7,627 nucleotides of DNA from Bacteroidota bacterium. Lineage in GTDB: Bacteria > Bacteroidota > Bacteroidia > Bacteroidales > CAJPTX01. Shown piece by piece: positions 1-6,392 of the stretch. The translations under genes were made by a program, and so were the position numbers. The number at the start of each line of letters is the position of its first letter. The stretch's first letter is position 1. The stretch spans positions 1 through 7,627 of the forward strand of contig PDRH01000056.1 in assembly GCA_002748015.1 (NCBI GenBank), written 5' to 3'. The notes beneath the pieces were generated by a model. That model made no database searches and was not told where the DNA came from. It saw only the letters and a list, made by a program, of their open reading frames with translations.

Positions 1-1
1 C

Positions 2-982
2 TTCTGCGGCCCCCGCGGGGTGGGCAAGACGACCTGTGCACGTATCTTCGCCAAGGCGATCAACTGCACGGAGCGAACCGGGGACGGGGAGCCCTGCGGT
101 GCGTGCGAGAGCTGCCGCATGTTCGGGGATGGGCGTTCGTACAATGTGCACGAGCTGGATGCCGCCTCAAATAACTCTGTAGAGGATATACGTAGCCTGA
201 CGGAGAAGGTCCAGGTGCCACCGCAGCTGGGGAAGTACAGCGTGTACATCATCGATGAGGTACACATGCTCTCGCAGGCGGCCTTCAACGCCTTTCTGAA
301 AACGCTGGAGGAGCCACCGGCCTATGCCATCTTCGTGCTGGCGACAACGGAGAAGCACAAGATTATCCCCACAATTCTTTCGCGCTGCCAGATATTCGAC
401 TTCAACCGGATACGGGTGGACGATACGGTAGACTACCTGGCGAGCATTGCGGAGCGGGAGGGAGTGAAGTACGAACGGGAGGGGCTAAACCTAATTGCGC
501 TGAAGGCGGACGGGGCGATGCGGGATGCGCTATCGACCTTCGACCAGGTGGTGAGCTTCTCGGAGGGGAACATCACCTACGACCGGGTGGTGGAGAGCCT
601 CAACATCCTGGATTTGGCCTACTACTTCCGGATAACTGATGACATGCATTCGCGGAACTACGTGGATGCGTTGCTATGCCTGGACGAGGTCCTACGGAAG
701 GGATTCGACATCCCGCAGTTCGTTGCGGGGCTCAACGTCCACGTACGCAACCTGCTGGTAAGCCAGGATGAGCGATCGGCCGGTGTGCTAGAGGTGGGGG
801 AGGCCATTGCGCAACGCTACGTAGAGAAGGCCCGCGAGCTACCCCTGAGGGATTTGGTACTAGCCATGGAGCTGATAACGGATGCGGAGAGTACGCTACG
901 CTCCTCGTCCAATCAACGCCTACATGTGGAGGTAATGCTCGTTGCGCTTTGCAGCGAGGAGGGGGAAAAAAAAAACGGCTGA
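2..982 (+). CDS. dnaX: DNA polymerase III subunit gamma (DnaX, 0-frame short form), 5'-partial
   Basis: This is the ATPase of the clamp loader, which opens the beta sliding clamp and places it on primed DNA in the cytoplasmic replisome. The frame is open to the left edge, so the first 40 or so residues are missing. Counting from the first visible codon, the Walker A loop GPRGVGKTT is at residues 3-11, a four-cysteine zinc module at Cys22, 32, 35 and 38, the Walker B motif IIDEVHM around 83-89, the sensor 1 region ATTEKHKI near 114-121, the SRC arginine finger at 127-129 and the sensor 2 motif GAMRDALS at 171-178. Domain III follows. The frame ends in GEKKNG and TGA directly after a run of ten A. 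The product would therefore be a gamma-like protein without the tau-specific domain, which lies in the -1 frame. The family assignment is certain; the claim that this short form is made is inference. Confidence 0.95.
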   Translation, partial: FCGPRGVGKTTCARIFAKAINCTERTGDGEPCGACESCRMFGDGRSYNVHELDAASNNSVEDIRSLTEKVQVPPQLGKYSVYIIDEVHMLSQAAFNAFLKTLEEPPAYAIFVLATTEKHKIIPTILSRCQIFDFNRIRVDDTVDYLASIAEREGVKYEREGLNLIALKADGAMRDALSTFDQVVSFSEGNITYDRVVESLNILDLAYYFRITDDMHSRNYVDALLCLDEVLRKGFDIPQFVAGLNVHVRNLLVSQDERSAGVLEVGEAIAQRYVEKARELPLRDLVLAMELITDAESTLRSSSNQRLHVEVMLVALCSEEGEKKNG

Positions 983-1005
983 TTAACCCCCGGTGGCTCC
1001 GCCGG
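957..1005 (+). promoter_or_regulatory. Probable dnaX recoding site: SD-like AGGAGG, A10 slippery run, downstream hairpin
   Basis: AGGAGG at 957-962 is followed by GGG and ten A at 966-975. In the 0 frame the run contains two overlapping slippery heptamers, A_AAA_AAA (967-973) and A_AAA_AAC (970-976). The 0-frame TGA is at 980-982. A GC-rich hairpin can form at 990-1005 (CCGGTG / CGCCGG, six pairs including one G-U, loop GCTC), about 13 nt after the slippery site. That is further than the usual spacing for a stimulator, so its role is doubtful. The arrangement resembles E. coli dnaX (SD, A6G, hairpin) and the A run used for transcriptional slippage in Thermus dnaX. Confidence 0.65.
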
Positions 1006-1578
1006 ACCCTCTTTACGCCGCTTTCCGACCTCGTCGTAATCAGCGATGCACCAGCTGTAGCCCCCCAGCAGGAGGAGAAAGCTGGGCTGGTTAAGCCCGG
1101 CGGAGGTGCTAGCGTGCCGAAACCCCGACGCATGTCCATCCGCTCGCGCAATACGAAGCCTAGCGCGGCGGGGGATGGCCAAGCCGAAGTTCCCTCCATC
1201 GTCCCTATTCCCTTCAGCGCAGAGAACCTGCAGGCTGCCTGGGAGGAGTTCCTAGGGCTGATCCGTCCACGCTCTGAGCTACACTACGCTACGCTGCGTG
1301 CCTACGACCCTGAGGCTATTGGGGAGCATGCGGTTCGCCTGACCGTACGCAACCGCCTGGACATGCAGTACCTGGATGCGCTGGCCGAGAAGCTGGTGGG
1401 CTTCCTCAGGCTGAAGTTCAGCGACCCGTCGATGGCGCTGGAGAGGGAGATAGACCCCCAGGCCAAGCAGTCGGCCAACCTTCAGGTAATGCGCGTAGGG
1501 GACTACCTTGCGACAATGCAGGACGAGAACCCGGCCCTTGGGGAGCTCTTTGCGCAGTTTAAGCTACGGCCCCTGTAG
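973..1578 (+). CDS. dnaX: DnaX tau-specific C-terminal region, read in the -1 frame after frameshift or slippage
   Basis: About 200 codons stay open in the frame one base behind the ATPase frame, starting at the A run and ending with TAG. The first part (about 65 residues) is a basic, proline-rich linker. The last 125 residues, starting near FSAENLQAAWEEFLG and ending FAQFKLRPL, resemble the C-terminal domain I know from Bacteroidota DnaX proteins (pattern AW..., VRNRLDMQYL, a late NPALGELFAQF). In tau this part binds the polymerase alpha subunit and the helicase. There is no convincing own start: the frame can be extended back to a TTG at 949, but that lies inside the ATPase gene, and the first ATG (1132) would cut off the linker. 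The simplest reading is one gene whose long product (2-1578) is made by a -1 shift or by an RNA with one extra A. A plain frameshift mutation or a homopolymer sequencing error is the alternative. Confidence 0.8.
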   Translation, partial: KRLINPRWLRRTLFTPLSDLVVISDAPAVAPQQEEKAGLVKPGGGASVPKPRRMSIRSRNTKPSAAGDGQAEVPSIVPIPFSAENLQAAWEEFLGLIRPRSELHYATLRAYDPEAIGEHAVRLTVRNRLDMQYLDALAEKLVGFLRLKFSDPSMALEREIDPQAKQSANLQVMRVGDYLATMQDENPALGELFAQFKLRPL

Positions 1579-1666
1579 CCACGTGGGGGCTTTGAGGTAG
1601 TAGAACATTGTTGCGTGGTAAACGTATTAGAGGTAAAGGGGCGTTTTTGTTATGGCGAGTGTGGAC

Positions 1667-1692
1667 TTTGCTGGTATAATTCAGTACATTTG
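1667..1692 (+). promoter_or_regulatory. Bacteroidota-type promoter of the chemotaxis receptor gene
   Basis: TACATTTG at 1685-1692 matches the Bacteroidota -7 consensus TAnnTTTG exactly and lies 23 nt before the ATG at 1716, which predicts a short leader. A TTTG that could act as the -33 element is at 1667-1670, but the 14-nt gap is shorter than the usual 18 or so. An extended -10 like string, TGGTATAAT (1672-1680), overlaps the same place. There is no Shine-Dalgarno site before the start, as is normal for this phylum. Confidence 0.5.
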
Positions 1693-1715
1693 CGACACTC
1701 TTAAGATGTGGATCT

Positions 1716-4133
1716 ATGGCTCAAATCATGAAGAACGGTATCAGGCAAAAGCTTTTCCGCTTTGTCGCAATGTTTTCGCTCGTAGTTATAGCCTTGCTGG
1801 CTCTGAGCTATTTCTCTGTCCGTGTGCTGGTTAACTTTCTTCCGGCCTACCGTACGGCAGGCGGTCTAGATGCTGACGTACAGCAGGTTCAGTACGCGGT
1901 AGAGCGGTATCTTCGCCTACACGAGGACGCTACAGCGGGCGAAATAAAGGCTATAATCGAGGATGCTCGGAAGGTGCAAGCCGATGCGGCGGGCGCTGGC
2001 AAGGGTATTGAGGCCGTGGAGCGCATGGCTGAGGAGTACGGGGCGCATCTGGATGCTCTCGATGCAGCTTCCGCCAGCTTCTTACAGCAGGAGAAAGAGG
2101 TTTTTAGCCAGACTCGTGCGCTCTACCAGCTGAGCGTTGCTACCCTAGGAGATACCAACCTTTCTACACCTGAGCTGCGCGAGGGGATGTTTGCTTTAAG
2201 TGGCTTTTTCGTAGGCTCTTCTCCAGATGCGCTACGGACTGCGGCCTCCTCGTTCCAATCGGCAAAGGCCTCGCTTACGGGGCTGGAGCTACCAAGCGGC
2301 GATATAGGTCGTCTGGCCAGCGATGCCAGGGCGCTGGAGCAGCAAATCTCCAAACGTGATGCGGAGATTAAACGTGTTAACGCTGAGGTCGCCTCCCTTA
2401 GCGAGCTATCGCAGGCCTTCACCCAGTCGATAGAGGAGCGTGTAACACGCTTTACAACAACGATTTTCGTGGTGCTACTGATAGGTGCGGTACTGTTCTC
2501 GATATTCACGGTGGTGCTGACGGTGTACTTCACGAAGCGTATAACCCGGATTTTCCGTGTTATCTCGGATTTCCTTGGCTACATGAGCAACGGGGACTTG
2601 ACTAGCATTTCTCCGGAGTACCGGGAGAGTGACCTTCGTGGGCGTGATGAGATGGCGGCCATGCTGCATGGGCTGATGGATATGCGCACAAAGCTGCAGG
2701 AGCTCATCCCGCTTATCGTAAGCTCTGGCACAGAAGTGCTGGAGGCGAGCCAGGAGATGCTCACTGCATCTCGCCGTATTGCAGAGGGGGCTAACTCTCA
2801 GGCCTCTTCGGCTGAGGAGGTTAGCAGCGCCATGGAGGAGATGGCGGCCAATATCGACCAGAATGCAGACAATGCGCAGCAGTCGGAGGTGGTTTCGCAG
2901 CGGGTACTGGAGGTGCTGAAGGAGCTACTAGGCTTTGGCGAGCAGAACCGGAATGCAGTGGTTCAGATTTCGGATAAGATTGGGGTGGTGAACGAGATAG
3001 CGGCGCAGACAAACATCCTAGCGCTGAATGCCGCAGTAGAGGCCGCACGTGCCGGCGAGCATGGTAAGGGCTTCGCCGTAGTAGCTAGCGAGGTTCGTAA
3101 ACTCGCAGAGCGGTCTGGGGCAGCGGCCACCGAAGTGGTTGATCTGGTTCAGGGGGCGGTTCATTCGTCGGAGAAGACCCAATCTGCCCTCGATGATATC
3201 ACGCCGAGGGTTGAGAACTCGGCAAGCCTTTCACGCGAAGTGGCTGTAGCCAGCCGGGAGCAGCGCGTGGGGTCTGACCAGGTGAATCAGGCTATCCAGA
3301 TGTTGAACGCGATATCGCAGCAGAATGCGGCATCAAGCGATCAGCTTTCACGGGGGGCGATGCGCCTCTCGGAGCTAGCCGAAGAGCTACAGAATGCCGT
3401 AGCCTACTTCAAGCTGGAGGAAAGGGCGAAGAAGGCCAGTGGGGCGGTGGATAGCCCAGCTAGCCGGTCCCCAAAGAAGGAAGAAAAGGCGAAGACTGAG
3501 CAGAAGCCGAGCGCACGGGTTAAGCGAAACGAAAAGGTAGAACAGAAGGGGGAAATAAAGACGACGAAGGGGTCAAGCACGCCGAGCCAGAGCAAGCCTA
3601 CTGCTCAAAAAACTGCGAGTGCAACGGTTACCAGCCCCAGCGCGAAGAGCCAGGAGGCAAGAAGCACCGCAAGCATAAGCAAGCCAGCAAGTTCTGCAAC
3701 CAGCACTGCTGGCAAGACAACGAAGAGCGAAGCGCCAAAAGAGCCTAAGGAGCCTAAGGAGTCTCCAAAAGAAACAACCAAGGTAGCCCAGAAGGAGGCC
3801 CCAAAAGCCACTCCAAAGGAGACACCGAAGGCGACGAGTACAAGCACTACTAGCAAGCCTGACCGTCCCAAGGCTGGGGTTAGCCTGGACATGAGCATGG
3901 GTGACGATTCGCAAGAGCTGATGAGCCCCACGAAGAGCAAGGAGCAACCTGTGGCACCATCGAGACGGACGGTTGTAGACCAGGGGAAAAAGTCGCCAGA
4001 TGCAGCTAGCCAGCAACAGGTATCAGGGAGCGATGCCAAAGAGGTTCCGCCGGCACCGAAGAGCGGTAAGGGGGGCGTGATTATTGATATGTCGATGGGG
4101 ACAGCCTCCGATTCAGACTACGAGAGCTTCTAG
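1716..4133 (+). CDS. Methyl-accepting chemotaxis protein with long C-terminal tail and CheR-docking-like pentapeptide
   Basis: This 805-residue inner-membrane receptor should sense a ligand outside and control a CheA kinase through CheW. Residues 14-39 form the first membrane helix. Residues 40-245 are the periplasmic, mostly helical sensor, which I cannot assign to a named family. Residues 246-272 form the second membrane helix. A HAMP domain covers about 273-327 and the coiled-coil signalling domain about 340-565. The kinase-control tip, with NILALNAAVEAARAGEHGKG at 433-452, is canonical. Likely methylation sites include the Glu-Glu pairs at 367-368 and 374-375. From about 568 to the end is a disordered tail rich in Lys, Ser, Thr and Pro, with PKEPKEPKESPKE-type repeats near 674-705 and a twice-occurring DMSMG motif (725-729, 791-795). 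The last five residues, DYESF, fit the x-aromatic-x-x-aromatic pattern of the enteric NWETF tether. The start at 1716 gives a short basic N-terminus before the first helix. No other chemotaxis gene is in the window, so the ligand and partners are unknown. Confidence 0.93.
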   Translation: MAQIMKNGIRQKLFRFVAMFSLVVIALLALSYFSVRVLVNFLPAYRTAGGLDADVQQVQYAVERYLRLHEDATAGEIKAIIEDARKVQADAAGAGKGIEAVERMAEEYGAHLDALDAASASFLQQEKEVFSQTRALYQLSVATLGDTNLSTPELREGMFALSGFFVGSSPDALRTAASSFQSAKASLTGLELPSGDIGRLASDARALEQQISKRDAEIKRVNAEVASLSELSQAFTQSIEERVTRFTTTIFVVLLIGAVLFSIFTVVLTVYFTKRITRIFRVISDFLGYMSNGDLTSISPEYRESDLRGRDEMAAMLHGLMDMRTKLQELIPLIVSSGTEVLEASQEMLTASRRIAEGANSQASSAEEVSSAMEEMAANIDQNADNAQQSEVVSQRVLEVLKELLGFGEQNRNAVVQISDKIGVVNEIAAQTNILALNAAVEAARAGEHGKGFAVVASEVRKLAERSGAAATEVVDLVQGAVHSSEKTQSALDDITPRVENSASLSREVAVASREQRVGSDQVNQAIQMLNAISQQNAASSDQLSRGAMRLSELAEELQNAVAYFKLEERAKKASGAVDSPASRSPKKEEKAKTEQKPSARVKRNEKVEQKGEIKTTKGSSTPSQSKPTAQKTASATVTSPSAKSQEARSTASISKPASSATSTAGKTTKSEAPKEPKEPKESPKETTKVAQKEAPKATPKETPKATSTSTTSKPDRPKAGVSLDMSMGDDSQELMSPTKSKEQPVAPSRRTVVDQGKKSPDAASQQQVSGSDAKEVPPAPKSGKGGVIIDMSMGTASDSDYESF

Positions 4134-4180
4134 CCAGCTTGAGAACTACCAATCAAGAGGGTGCGCCCTGCGTGTCCTTC

Positions 4181-5311
4181 ATGATGCAAGCAAAGGAGGG
4201 GTTGATACGCCTGTATCAACCCTCTCTTTCTGCATATGAACGTGGCATCGTAGAGGATATTCTGGCCGGCGTACGGCTAGGCGATGAAGCGGCACAGGCA
4301 CTCTACGAGGACTTCAACTTGCCCCTCCTCTCGCTCCTGGCTACGTACGTGCGGCTACGGAAGAATGGTGTGCTAGCCTACTACAACCGGAATGCGCATG
4401 TAGAGCCGACGAATATCTGCGAGTTCAACTGCTCGTTCTGCTCATACCGGCGCAAGGCGGGCGAGGAGGGAGCGTGGGTGATGCCGCTAGAGCAGATAGT
4501 CGAAACAGTACGGGGACAGGCCACCCAGGGGAATACGGAGGTCCACATTACGGGTGGAGCGATGCCTGGATGGCGGCTGGAGGATCTCCTTCGTATAGTG
4601 AGTGCCATTCACGAAGCCTGCCCAGGACTGCATATCAAGGCGTTTTCGGCCGTGGAGCTGGTTGCCGTTTTCGAGCGCGAAGGGATGGACTATGCTAACG
4701 GCCTTTCGCAACTGAGGGATGCCGGCTTGGGCTCCATTCCTGGAGGGGGGGCAGAGATATTCGCCCCCTCTGTCCGCTCGCAGATTTGCCCGGATAAGGC
4801 AAGCGGGGCGCAATGGCTAGCCCTACACCGGGCAGCGCATGGGGTAGGACTGCAAACCAACGCAACGATGCTCTACGGGCATATAGAGAGCTATGCCGAC
4901 AGGGTGGCACATATGCAAGCTCTACGCAGCCTCCAGGATGAAACTGGGGGCTTCAACTGCTTTATCCCGCTGAAGTTCCGTGCTGAGGGTAATACACTGG
5001 GCGAGCGAGGAGAGATAGCCCTGCCAGAGGTGCTGCGCAACTATGCTGTGGCTCGCCTCTATCTGGATAATATTCAGCATCTGAAAGCCTACTGGCCTAT
5101 GCTCGGTAAGGCCAATATGGGACTCGCCATGGCCTATGGGGCGGATGACCTGGATGGTACGATAGGGGATAGCACCAAGATATATAGCATGGCTGGGGCG
5201 GAAGACACCCGCCCTTCGGCTACAGTGGAAGAGCTGCACAGGATAGTGCGCAATGCGGGATACGTGCCAGTGGAGCGGGATTCGCTCTACGAGCTTATTG
5301 CGGAGTGCTAA
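4181..5311 (+). CDS. mqnE: Aminofutalosine synthase (radical SAM enzyme of the futalosine menaquinone pathway)
   Basis: MqnE joins 3-[(1-carboxyvinyl)oxy]benzoate, the MqnA product, to the adenosyl group of S-adenosylmethionine and gives aminofutalosine, an early step in menaquinone synthesis. With the ATG at 4181 the protein has 376 residues. The cluster-binding CxxxCxxC is at Cys80, 84 and 87 (ICEFNCSFCSY), preceded by NRNAHVEPTN. Other family marks are HITGGAMPG, GLGSIPGGGAEIFAPSVR, TNATMLYGHIES, a FIPLKFRAEGNTLG stretch and the late GADDLDGTIGD. The words MLYGHIE and GSIPGGGAEIF favour MqnE over its paralogue MqnC. The frame can be extended to a TTG at 4139, but the ATG at 4181 (or 4184) fits the family N-terminus better, and no in-frame ATG follows until well into the catalytic domain. 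The gene starts 47 nt after the receptor gene and may be read with it, though a strong hairpin lies in its first codons. No other menaquinone genes are in the window. Confidence 0.93.
   Translation: MMQAKEGLIRLYQPSLSAYERGIVEDILAGVRLGDEAAQALYEDFNLPLLSLLATYVRLRKNGVLAYYNRNAHVEPTNICEFNCSFCSYRRKAGEEGAWVMPLEQIVETVRGQATQGNTEVHITGGAMPGWRLEDLLRIVSAIHEACPGLHIKAFSAVELVAVFEREGMDYANGLSQLRDAGLGSIPGGGAEIFAPSVRSQICPDKASGAQWLALHRAAHGVGLQTNATMLYGHIESYADRVAHMQALRSLQDETGGFNCFIPLKFRAEGNTLGERGEIALPEVLRNYAVARLYLDNIQHLKAYWPMLGKANMGLAMAYGADDLDGTIGDSTKIYSMAGAEDTRPSATVEELHRIVRNAGYVPVERDSLYELIAEC
4192..4229 (+). terminator. Terminator- or attenuator-like hairpin inside the first codons of mqnE
   Basis: A perfect 10-bp inverted repeat, GGGTTGATAC (4199-4208) and GTATCAACCC (4213-4222), encloses the four-base loop GCCT. 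With a bulged G4198 and a bulged C4226 the stem continues through AGG/CTT-type pairs and AAA (4192-4194) with TTT (4227-4229). The flanks, A-rich on the left and T-rich (TCTCTTTC) on the right, give it the look of a bidirectional intrinsic terminator. It lies 59-96 nt after the receptor stop codon but also covers about codons 4-17 of mqnE. It could end receptor transcripts, attenuate mqnE, or affect translation of mqnE. The structure is plainly visible; its function is not. Confidence 0.45.
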
Positions 5312-6237
5312 GCCAGGCGCTTCAGCTGGTCTGGGGATAGACCGCTGAGCTCTGCGACCTCCTCGATGTTGAAGCCCTTGGCCAGTAGGCGTTTGGCGAA
5401 AGCGATTCGTTCCTCTTCCCTTCCTTCTTCCCTTCCTTCTTCCCTTCCCTCGGCTCTTCCCTCGGCTCTTCCCTCGGCTCTTCCAGCCTCCAATCCTTCC
5501 TCTACGCCCTCCTTGTAGCCGTCATCGTGCGCAGTATCGAGCACGTTCTTCCAGTCGCGATAGACCTTAAGGCTATTCTCATACGAGTGAAGCTCGCTAC
5601 GGTTAAACTGCGCGATTTCGGCCCGGGAAAAGAAGCGCTCAAACATAAGCCCCTTCAGACGTTCGGGCACGCTATCGAGCTGGCTAAGGTTTTTGAAGGC
5701 GTAGAGCCACTTGTCGAAGTCCGTTTCCAGCTCATCTTCCTGCTTGTTGAACTTGGGCATCTCTAGGTAGATGAAAGTGAGCTTATCGTAAAACACCTCC
5801 TTGGTAATAGCATGCCGCAGCTGGATATCGTGCCGGTAGATGTCGGCATAGGCCTCACGCTCCTCAAAGATGAAGTCCATGATGGCGATGGTGTAAATGG
5901 GGCGGAGTCGAAAGTCCCAGTCGTTGGGCATGGCCTGCTCTCGGATGGGGAAGGTGGAGTAGAAAATGGTGCGGTCCTTGAAGAAGGCCTGTCGTGCCTT
6001 CTGTAGCTCCACGATGAACTTCTCACCCTTCTCATTCTCGCAATAGAGGTCAAAGATGGCCTTACGGTCGAGACGCGTGTCGCCCAGCTGCTCGGTCTTC
6101 AGGTAGGTAAGGTCTCGGATTTCCTGCGTGCCACGAAGTAGCTCGTTAAGGAAGCTGATGAGCAAGTCCTTGCTGGGCTCCTCGCCGAAGAGGCGCTTGA
6201 AGCCGAAGTCGGTGAAGGGGTTTACGTATCTAGACAT
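5308..6237 (-). CDS. Rpn-family recombination-promoting nuclease / putative transposase (PD-(D/E)XK)
   Basis: This is a 309-residue member of the Rpn family, formerly annotated as transposases. E. coli RpnA is a DNA endonuclease that raises RecA-independent recombination. The start MSRYVNPFTDFGFKRLFG is the typical family N-terminus; the frame can be extended by 34 codons, but those look like untranslated leader. The nuclease core is at about 1-160, with Asp63 (AIFDLYCEN) and the Glu77-Leu-Gln79 signature (KFIVELQ) as the likely catalytic residues of the D...ExQ variant. A helical region follows, then a tail of EGRA/EGRE tetrapeptides (residues 250-277) and a short helix-turn-helix-like end (RLLAKGFNIEEVAELSGLS). 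The nuclease core looks intact, so I do not call it a pseudogene. The gene converges on mqnE with a four-base overlap and diverges from the restriction-modification gene. It may act in defence or genome rearrangement, but this is inference from the family. Confidence 0.9.
   Translation of the reverse strand: MSRYVNPFTDFGFKRLFGEEPSKDLLISFLNELLRGTQEIRDLTYLKTEQLGDTRLDRKAIFDLYCENEKGEKFIVELQKARQAFFKDRTIFYSTFPIREQAMPNDWDFRLRPIYTIAIMDFIFEEREAYADIYRHDIQLRHAITKEVFYDKLTFIYLEMPKFNKQEDELETDFDKWLYAFKNLSQLDSVPERLKGLMFERFFSRAEIAQFNRSELHSYENSLKVYRDWKNVLDTAHDDGYKEGVEEGLEAGRAEGRAEGRAEGREEGREEGREEERIAFAKRLLAKGFNIEEVAELSGLSPDQLKRLA
5415..5486 (-). repeat. Six tandem 12-bp repeats in the rpn tail
   Basis: On the + strand the units are CTTCCCTTCCTT (twice), CTTCCCTTCCCT, CGGCTCTTCCCT (twice) and CGGCTCTTCCAG. 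They encode EGRE and EGRA tetrapeptides in two blocks of three. Because each unit is four codons, copy-number change by slippage would keep the frame and change only the length of the tail. Confidence 0.9.
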
Positions 6238-6266
6238 GGCGCAACATTCATTATGGATTTGCAGGA

Positions 6267-6274
6267 CAAAGGTA
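6267..6274 (-). promoter_or_regulatory. Probable -7 element of the rpn promoter
   Basis: On the minus strand the sequence reads TACCTTTG, an exact match to TAnnTTTG, about 29 nt before the rpn ATG. A run of seven T lies just upstream of it on the same strand. I see no good -33 TTTG at the expected distance, so the call rests on the -7 element and its position. Confidence 0.5.
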
Positions 6275-6361
6275 GGAAAAAAACATGCCCTTACGCCACT
6301 AGCCGAAAGAGGGGCCAGGGATACGCACGGGCTATACATCGTAGAATACGCCCATTATTGC

Positions 6362-6369
6362 TACCTTCG
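6362..6369 (+). promoter_or_regulatory. Weak -7-like element before the restriction-modification gene
   Basis: TACCTTCG differs from TAnnTTTG at one position and lies 23 nt before the ATG at 6393, the same spacing as for the receptor gene. No -33 element is evident. The 155-bp region from 6238 to 6392 holds this site and the divergent rpn promoter, and I see no gene in it. Confidence 0.3.
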
Positions 6370-6392
6370 CCCACTGGTAAAATGAGTATGGC

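Noticed and set aside
732..1199. Minus-strand open frame of 155 codons opposite the dnaX junction
   Set aside because: It has no recognisable domain, has a composition typical of antisense to GC-rich coding DNA, and lies over two supported coding segments.
949..1578. A separate gene starting at TTG 949 in the -1 frame
   Set aside because: The start lies inside the dnaX ATPase frame and the C-terminal part matches DnaX tau, so this is better read as the continuation of dnaX after a frame change.
1568..1591. Possible terminator hairpin at the end of dnaX (GGCCCC with GGGGCT)
   Set aside because: The stem is only six pairs with one G-U, the loop is 12 nt, and no T tract follows.
1652..1834. 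Short + strand frame of 60 codons over the receptor start
   Set aside because: It covers the promoter and overlaps the N-terminal coding region of the chemotaxis receptor in another frame, with no recognisable motif.
3573..4039. Two long minus-strand frames (147 and 144 codons) opposite the receptor tail
   Set aside because: They are mirror images of the low-complexity Lys/Ser/Pro codons; the leucine-, serine- and arginine-rich products look like antisense artefacts rather than membrane proteins.
4139..4180. Upstream TTG start for mqnE
   Set aside because: It adds 14 residues not expected in the family; ATG at 4181 or 4184 gives the usual N-terminus.
6238..6339. 34-codon N-terminal extension of the rpn frame
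   Set aside because: It covers the promoter-like TACCTTTG, and the family N-terminus begins at MSRYVNPF.
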